From the NCBI GenBank assembly GCA_036429605.1, contig CM071589.1:5208001-5272000 (forward strand): a DNA stretch of 64,000 nucleotides, in the 5' to 3' direction. The DNA comes from Cladobotryum mycophilum. Its lineage: Eukaryota > Ascomycota > Sordariomycetes > Hypocreales > Hypocreaceae. Shown piece after piece: positions 58,001-64,000 of this stretch (position 1 is its first letter; every line of letters starts with the position of its first letter). The translations under genes were made by a program, and so were the position numbers. Under the pieces are notes generated by a model. That model made no database searches, had not been told where the DNA came from, and saw only the letters and a list, made by a program, of their open reading frames with translations.

Positions 58001-58414
58001 GCTCTTGATGGAGGGTTCCGGTGTACGTAACGGCCGGAAGCTAGACTAAGCTCACGCCCCTAAATCCAAGCCCCACTCAATCTTCGGATCTTTATTTTAG
58101 CGAACCCGAGACAAGACCCAGCTCAAGGGTAGAGCTGGATTTCTTTGATTGGTAGATAACGCGCGACGCCCTGGTCGCTTTCCTCCATCTTTATAAGAAC
58201 TTTGAAGTAGTGTTGAGTTGTCGGTCTTGCAACATCACAGACAATCCCACGAATTGATACGTTTCTTAATTTTCTTCCTTGCCCTTGAAACTACAAGTTT
58301 GCTAGATTCGGGTCCCATTTTTTGTTTATATAAATCCATCCCAATCACCCCAAATGCCATCGCGATAACCAGAACCAGCATCCAAAGGTTCGCCAAACGT
58401 TTTTTTCGTCCAAC
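55068..58414. other. Long divergent spacer between SSD1 and GLE1
   Basis: About 3.3 kb serving two divergent promoters. It has a GGT repeat near 55572–55592, many TACCTA/TACGTA words (56290–56600) and two TACGGAGTA-type motifs (57773–57781 and 57981–57989). Its small ORFs lack domains. SSD1 in other fungi has a long leader, so part of this may be transcribed. Confidence 0.6.
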
Positions 58415-60093
58415 ATGGCGCACTCTTCTCCTTCGCGGAGAAGTCAATTGCTGTCGACTCCCGAAAGACGCCTTTTGTCCAGTTTCCTAGCCGATGGCCG
58501 GAATAACGAGCTGAGTCATCGGGATGCCCTTGCTGCCGCGCAGGCTGAGCATGACCGTGTGCGGGAGGCGGCTATCCGAGTGTACGAGCTTCACGAGCTC
58601 AAGGAGGAGCACCAGCGCATCATAGAACTCGAACGCAAGGAACAGGAGAGGCTGAGAGTGGAGGCAGCGCTAGTTGTTGAAGAGAAGAGACTTCGCGAAC
58701 TGCGAGCAAGGACGATTCCTAAACTACCGCCCGAACCCGTCCCGGAGCCTCCCAAGAGAATCGAGCCGACCCCAACACAGAACACTCCGGCAGCATTTCA
58801 AGCAAAGAAGCCCGAAGTGGCTCAACCGAAACCAGCGCAAGCCGAGGTGAAGCTACCAGCACCGGGCGCGGCCCTTCAGATCAACGGCCTTTTGAATCAG
58901 GATCGACCTACCACAACCAATGGCTTTAGGTCGCTGCCTCAGAAGCCCCTTGAAGTTGCGGTCAACAGCAACCCCCAACTTAACAACAACAACCATACAA
59001 CGCCGCCAGTAAAGGTCACTCCACCCGCTCAAGCACCCGCGGTTCAACCCCCAGTGCCTAGTCTTTCACAAGGACAAAAAGCATTAGTAGACCGATACAA
59101 TGAAATACATCAAGAGCTGAAGAAGTTGCGAAAGGTGTTACAGGCCGAGGCCAAGGTTGCTGGATCCCCACTAAAAGGCAAAATGGGAACCTACCGAAGG
59201 GAGATTAGAGTGTCTATCGGACAGCTCACCGCTGGTAGAGGAGCCAATGCACAGCCCGTAAGTGTTCAAAATGAGAATCAATCTTGGGGCTTTGTTCACC
59301 CTCTAACATTATGCAGATTACCAAAATCACTAATGCCTTGAAAGAGGCACTAGAAGGTCAAGTTCCAAGCCCCCCGATTGAAGTGGGTCGATTTGTCGTG
59401 GGATCGCGACAGCCGGTCGAAGGTGTCCCCAACAACGATGCCACGATGCCGTCTCTCTTCATCTATCTCATGAACATCTGCGCCAAGGGCATTATCAATC
59501 AGTTCATCAATGAGTGCGGTGCGAACCCCAAAGCGGCCGACCCCATCGGCGTTTTCACTGCCCACATATTCTCTCACAAAGATTTCCAGTGGCGGGGGCA
59601 GCCTCTTATAGACATTCTCATGGCCAAGTTTCGGGTTGTATGCCCGGTCCTGTTCGGCCTGCGAGGGAACGACAAGACAGAGAAGGGGAGGATGAACTTG
59701 GGGTGGAGAAAGGACGGTCCAAGCTGGGTCACGGAGCAGACTCACAACGACAGAATGACTGGCCTTGGTGCAGGATTTGCATCCGTCTCTCTTCGTGACT
59801 TCAGCAAGACATCAAAGTCCAATCCCTACCCGCCAACCAACTACTGGAAAGCCTTGGCCGGTATTCTCAACTCCCCGGCCAACGAGACATCCAACACCCA
59901 ATACGTGGTCCTACGAGCCATGATCGAGGGTCACGAGCAGCGATTCCTCAACTTTTACGGAAACGCGGCCGTTGCCGCACTGCGCCTAGCACTCGTCGAG
60001 TTCCCAAAGAGAGCGCCAGCAACTGCCACGGCAGCGCTATCGTTGCAAGCCATGGCCGAAATTCTTCGCGCCGACGGTTTAGTCCTGAGTTAG
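58415..60093 (+). CDS. GLE1: GLE1 mRNA export factor
   Basis: Works at the cytoplasmic face of the nuclear pore, where Gle1 with IP6 activates the DEAD-box ATPase Dbp5 to release mRNPs; it also acts in translation. Two exons, 58415–59257 and 59317–60093, with a 59-bp intron (GTAAGT donor, TGCAG acceptor); 539 aa, no frame break. The N-terminal part has a long charged coiled coil (ELHELKEEHQRIIELERKEQ), then a Pro-rich linker and a second helical stretch (VDRYNEIHQELKKLRKVL). The conserved GLE1 domain follows from about residue 282, with FIYLMNICAKGIINQF, VFTAHIFSHKDF, FRVVCPVLFGLRG and RFLNFYGNAAVAALRLAL. Convergent with the TLG1-like gene. Confidence 0.94.
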
Positions 60094-60577
60094 AAAAAGC
60101 GGAAAAGGAAGCATGACAAGCGAAAGAAAAAAAGAGCAAAGAAACTTTATTATTATATATATATATATGTATGCGGAATTACCACAATGAAGGTATTTGG
60201 CGTTTCAAGGCGGTTTATTATTGATATGGTGGAAAAACTTCTGAGAAAGGAGAGGGGAGGGGACTCAAGTTTGCATAGTCGGCGTTGTACGGGAACCATA
60301 CGTTGGGTAATACATGGATCTTTGAAGTTGTGCAGGATCATTCACGAATAAGCCTCTCTAAAAACAGCTTTCTTCTATTTTATGTCGGGAGGGGATGGAT
60401 ATAAAGGGGGACGAGGAAACCTTTAGTATACAAATCAATGAATCAATCATGGTCATGTCTAAACGGACATTGTTTTTCCCACCACCAGAAACTCCCCCAT
60501 ACAGAAACAAGCGTGATGGCCATCCAATTCGTAGCAGACCCAAAGAAAAAGAAAAAGAAAAAGGAAAAAAGGGTTCG
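60094..60577. other. Convergent spacer
   Basis: A 484-base AT-rich spacer between GLE1 and the TLG1-like gene, including a TA run near 60154–60170. Probably both 3' UTRs. Confidence 0.7.
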
Positions 60578-61417
60578 TCATATGATTAATAAGAGCACGA
60601 GCAAGAGAATGAGCACAAAGATGAGCACGCCAATGCAGCAGCTACTCAGCGTATCCTCATTCTTGCGCATCACGTACCGCAGCTTCGTCATGCCGTTCTG
60701 CAGCCTCGTGCCCACCCTGTCGACGGCCTCGTCCACGACCTCGAGCATTTCGGCCTGCTCCTCCAGCTCGCGGCCCATGTCGTCCGCCTGCCGGCGCAGG
60801 TTCCCCACCGTGGCGAACACCCCGTCCAGGTGCCTGTCCTGCTCGTGCATCATCTCCACCTGCTGCTGCTGCTCAAACTCGCCAAACGCATCGCCCTCGC
60901 CGCCTTCATCACCGTCGGCTATGGCAAAGGAACTGGGGTCCGGCAGGTCGCCTCCGCGTGCAGAAGCGGCGGCGGCAGCAGAGGCGGGCGTGGTTTTCTT
61001 GTTGAGCTCGTCGCGCATGTCCTCGATCTCGCTGCCCACCTCCTGCACCAGGCGCTTCCTCCGGGATACCTCATGGGCGGAGAGGCCGAACTGCGCGGGG
61101 TTGGATTCGATGGCCTGAACGGAGGCGACGAGGTCTTCCAGGTCTTCGGCCAGGACTTCGAGTGCGTATTCGAGGTCGGCGCGGGCGGAGGCCAGTTCCG
61201 GGGAGGAGGATGACGAGGCGAGGGAGCGGATGCGGAGGTAGGAGGCGAAGAGCGGGCGGGTGGAGGATATTTGTGTGAGGACATCTCTGCGCAACAACAC
61301 CTTTTTGTGAGTTTTTTGTATCTCTATCTATTTGCAATGGATCAGAAATGGGGATGGGAGGGGGGCATACTGCTGGACTTGGAGGAAGGGATCCTCGTCA
61401 TTGGTAGAGGACATCAT
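60578..61417 (-). CDS. TLG1: Qc-SNARE of the TLG1/syntaxin-6 type
   Basis: A tail-anchored t-SNARE for fusion at the trans-Golgi network and early endosome. Two exons, 61417–61371 and 61286–60578; 84-bp intron with GTATGC donor and GCGCAG acceptor; 251 aa, no frame break. The start MMSSTNDEDPFLQVQQDV fits the syntaxin-6 N-terminal domain. After a Gly/Asp-rich linker, the SNARE motif runs from about HEQDRHLDGVFATVGNL through RELEEQAEMLEVVDEAVD; the zero-layer Gln is that of EEQAE. A single C-terminal membrane anchor (IGVLIFVLILLLVLLLI) ends the protein. An earlier acceptor (AAAAG at 61299–61300) gives a wrong frame. Confidence 0.9.
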
Positions 61418-62128
61418 CCTATCGGGGAGATTGGAGAGCTCATCAAGGCTCTCATCAAAACGCAAAATTACGCCGGGGTTATTCGCAGTATGGAAGTTGT
61501 AAAAAAGGAAAAGGAAACAAGATGGCTGCGCCCAATGTAAGCAGAACAGAAGAAAACGGGGTTGCCTAGAATTTTGGATAAGATGGAGGGATCTGTCAAG
61601 CTTGCGACGGAGGATGACGTTTCAAGCCTGGGGGGCGTTCTCACCGAGGTGTGCGCAAAGGTGAGGAGCAAAGGGTACGTACTGTACGAGCTCAGCGAAA
61701 GGGTAGACCGAAACTCACCTACAAACTCTAAAAGCCTATACTCACGCACACCAATGAGGTGAATTTCTCAGTTGTTCATGATGAGTCCTTTTGTTTTTAT
61801 CAAAACGTTTCATGATACTCACTTGCCAGTTTTATAGTCAGGTTGGTTCATATCTCACACATTTTCAGAAATCCTTAAAAACCAAAATCGTATTTTTGTC
61901 AATAACATATTTTGACTCATATTTCTGAGTCTAAATTTCATCATCTACAACTCAAAAGTATAAACCTCACGGGCTCAGGTCTCCTCTGAGAACCAGCCCA
62001 AGCACAGGCACCATCAAACCTCGGGAAATATTCTTAAAAATTTCATCACAGCATCATAATCAACGGAGCGCACCAATCATCTACAAACATAGTACAGGGT
62101 AGGATAGGATAACTCCATCTTTCCCATC
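61418..62128. promoter_or_regulatory. Divergent promoter region, TLG1-like and METTL25-like genes
   Basis: About 710 bases between two divergent start codons. The right half is AT-rich (61760–62100). No ORF is supported. Confidence 0.55.
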
Positions 62129-63888
62129 ATGATTCCAGATCGACCGCTGCCATGCAGCGAGGCCTTCTCAACTCCCGAGGCGTACGTGGAGGAGCTCCTG
62201 GAATTTAGCCAAAACACCCCCTATTCCAGATGCTCTGCGGGGGCGTCCACATCCTCGACTTCTTCACAATAGATCCCGGCATCTTCCACGCCACCCTACC
62301 GGAAGAATGGCGCAGCTTCATGTTATCCTACGATATCATGAAGCTCCTCGATCTCTTCTTACGAGATGATCTGGATAACCTAAGCTCCGAGGGCCAAGAG
62401 GCGCCAGAGAGTTTGCTCCAATACATTCGGTCACTACGGAGATTCTCGCTCAGGAGAGGGTTCGCCCCGAGACAGCAGAAACTACCCATCCTGCCGAGAA
62501 CGGTCGCCGTGGGCATGAAGCCCAAGAAGATTCACGAGGTGATCAACTTTGCCGACTACGTGGACAGCCTCTCCAACACGATCGCAGAAGGCACCGGGAG
62601 CGGCATCTCCCACTTTGTGGATTTCGGGAGCGGACAAAACTACCTGGGCCGAGCTCTAGCCAGCGAGCCGTACAACCGCCACGTCGTCGCCGTGGAAGGC
62701 AGGGAGAACAACGTTTCGGCAGCAAGGTGGTACGACTTAAAGTCTGGGCTATCCGTCCGACCCAAAGCCATGAGAAACAAGAAAATGTGGAACCAAGCGC
62801 TAGAGTCGCTGACCCCAGAGGAGCAAAAGGATCCAGAGGCTATAGCGGCGGCGGTTAAAAAGGTTGAAGGAACAGACGAGTACGACTTCAAGCCGCTCAA
62901 CCTGCTCGAAGTGCAATACAACACTGAAGGCAACAATGGTATTATCCAGTACATCTCAGGCAAATTGGATAGCGGGGATCTCTCGGAAGTCATCGAAAAC
63001 ATTGAACACGGACAGGGCGAAGACTTGAAGCTGATGGCTGTTTCCATCCACTCGTGCGGCAATCTTTCGCATTACGGCATCAAGTCCCTCGTGCTAAACC
63101 CTGACATACGAGCCGTGGCCATTGTAGGTTGCTGCTACAACCTCATGACAGAGAAACTTGGACCTCCGACGTATAAGCACAGCATCCTACGACCAAGCCT
63201 TCAAGCAATCAATGGGCGGGTCGTCCGCGAGTCTGAGAAGCGCGACCCTCAGGGGTTCCCCATGAGCCAGCGTTTCTCAACCTACAAAGACGACGGGGTG
63301 CGTCTCAACATCACCGCTAGAATGATGGCATGCCAAGCGCCGGAGAACTGGACGCGAGTTGAAAGCGAGGGCTTCTTCACACGGCACTTTTTCAGGGCGG
63401 TCCTTCAGCGCATCTTTCTAGATCGCGGCGTTGTGAGCCATGTTTGGCACCATGCGCCAGATGATGGGACAGAGATGAAGCAACTGACTCCATTTAACAC
63501 GAGCACAAACCCAGTCATCATCGGCGCTCTCCGAAAGCGCTGCTACGGGTCTCTCAAAGAATATGTGCGTGGCGCCGTGGAGAAGCTCACGACGAGCACG
63601 GATTACAAGCGATACGCAGATGTGATGAGAGAGAAGATGGGAGACATCACTGACGAAGAGATTGAACGGTATGAGACCATGTATCTACCGCGGCGAAAAG
63701 AGCTTTGTGTCATGTGGAGTTTGATGGCGCTCAGTGCTGTGGTTGTGGAATCACTCATAGTTACGGATCGGTGGATGTTCCTGAAAGAGCAAGATATGGT
63801 CAAGCATGCGTGGGTGGAGACGGTATTTGACTATGGCGAAAGTCCTCGCAACCTTGTCGTGGTGGGAGTTAAGAAGGAGGATGCTTGA
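62129..63888 (+). CDS. METTL25/RRNAD1-like methyltransferase domain protein (one frame break)
   Basis: Single exon, about 586 aa after repair. Met-62129 gives MIPDRPLPCSEAFSTPEAYV, then ELLEFSQNTP; one C missing from the run at 62217–62221 shifts the frame. Repair gives LFQMLCGGVHILDFF, the family's usual N-terminal text, whereas the raw open frame starts falsely at Met-62230. The methyltransferase motif I is FVDFGSGQNYLGRALA, followed by the acidic end of strand 2 (VVAVEGRENN). SIHSCGNLSHYG and VAIVGCCYNLMTEKLG are the characteristic METTL25 family blocks. Metazoan METTL25B is reported to modify rRNA or cytosolic translation factors in some accounts; the fungal substrate is unknown. The C-terminus (LVVVGVKKEDA) is intact. 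Confidence 0.88.
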
Positions 63889-64000
63889 CCTTCGGTGCCG
63901 AATATAGACCATAGAGGATAGAGACGACCGGGATAGCATTAGCGGAGCTGCCTTTGCAAGACTAGATTGGGCCTGCATAATGAATGTTCCGCTAGCATAT
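63889..64000. other. 3' flank of the METTL25-like gene
   Basis: Likely 3' UTR; nothing else is seen before the window ends. Confidence 0.7.

Noticed and set aside
1..64000. CRISPR arrays, bacterial operons, prophage or plasmid origins
   Set aside because: Spliced eukaryotic genes throughout; none of the repeats has a CRISPR-like spacing.
1..64000. A transposon or RIP-mutated block
   Set aside because: I saw no terminal repeats, transposase or reverse transcriptase, and no large AT-rich block with strong C-to-T bias; only the small patch near 38.2–38.5 kb remains a candidate relic.

Overview
The window is nuclear DNA of a filamentous ascomycete. Short GT–AG introns (mostly 46–130 bp), compact GC-rich coding exons, long microsatellite-rich intergenic spacers and the best-matching protein families all point to Sordariomycetes, most likely Hypocreales (inference; no species is assigned). 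I support 21 protein-coding genes, all reconstructed by hand as spliced models. I found no rRNA gene, no intact tRNA gene, no CRISPR array and no intact transposon.

Layout from left to right: the 3' part of a farnesyl diphosphate synthase (+); an RA–PH adaptor protein (−); a MAT2B-type sugar-nucleotide reductase-like protein (−); spliceosomal MFAP1 (+); DNA polymerase alpha subunit B, POL12 (−); an Ams2/SPT21-type GATA factor (−); mitochondrial 3-hydroxyisobutyryl-CoA hydrolase (−) divergent from SmD2 (+); dihydroxyacetone kinase (−); a GPI-type GH76 mannanase of the DFG5/DCW1 family (−); a secreted TIM-barrel glycosidase-like protein (+); a DUF4188 membrane monooxygenase-like protein (−); a DUF4048 protein (−); a second-type LIG4-like DNA ligase (+) convergent with a 2OG-Fe(II) oxygenase (−); MKT1 (+); an Rds1-like secreted ferritin-fold protein (−); SSD1 (−); GLE1 (+); a TLG1/syntaxin-6 SNARE (−); and a METTL25-like methyltransferase (+).

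Most genes are housekeeping. There is a loose enrichment for RNA metabolism: MFAP1 and SmD2 (splicing), GLE1 (mRNA export), SSD1 and MKT1 (post-transcriptional control). There is no operon-like or secondary-metabolite cluster.

The strongest pattern is technical. Eleven of the 21 genes are broken by a total of 14 frame breaks, each lying in a mononucleotide run of about 4–7 bases. Thirteen are repaired by adding one base. They hit essential genes (SmD2, POL12, MFAP1), so I read them as homopolymer under-calls in the assembly rather than pseudogenes. An automatic annotation of this sequence would truncate or split all 11.

The biologically interesting items are the LIG4-like ligase with a Tyr in the Arg position of motif I, a GATA finger whose two Cys pairs are 70 residues apart, micro-exons of 20, 17 and 7 nt in three genes, and an over-represented 9-mer TACGGAGTA found six times, always between genes. 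I did not find convincing evidence of a new multi-gene system.
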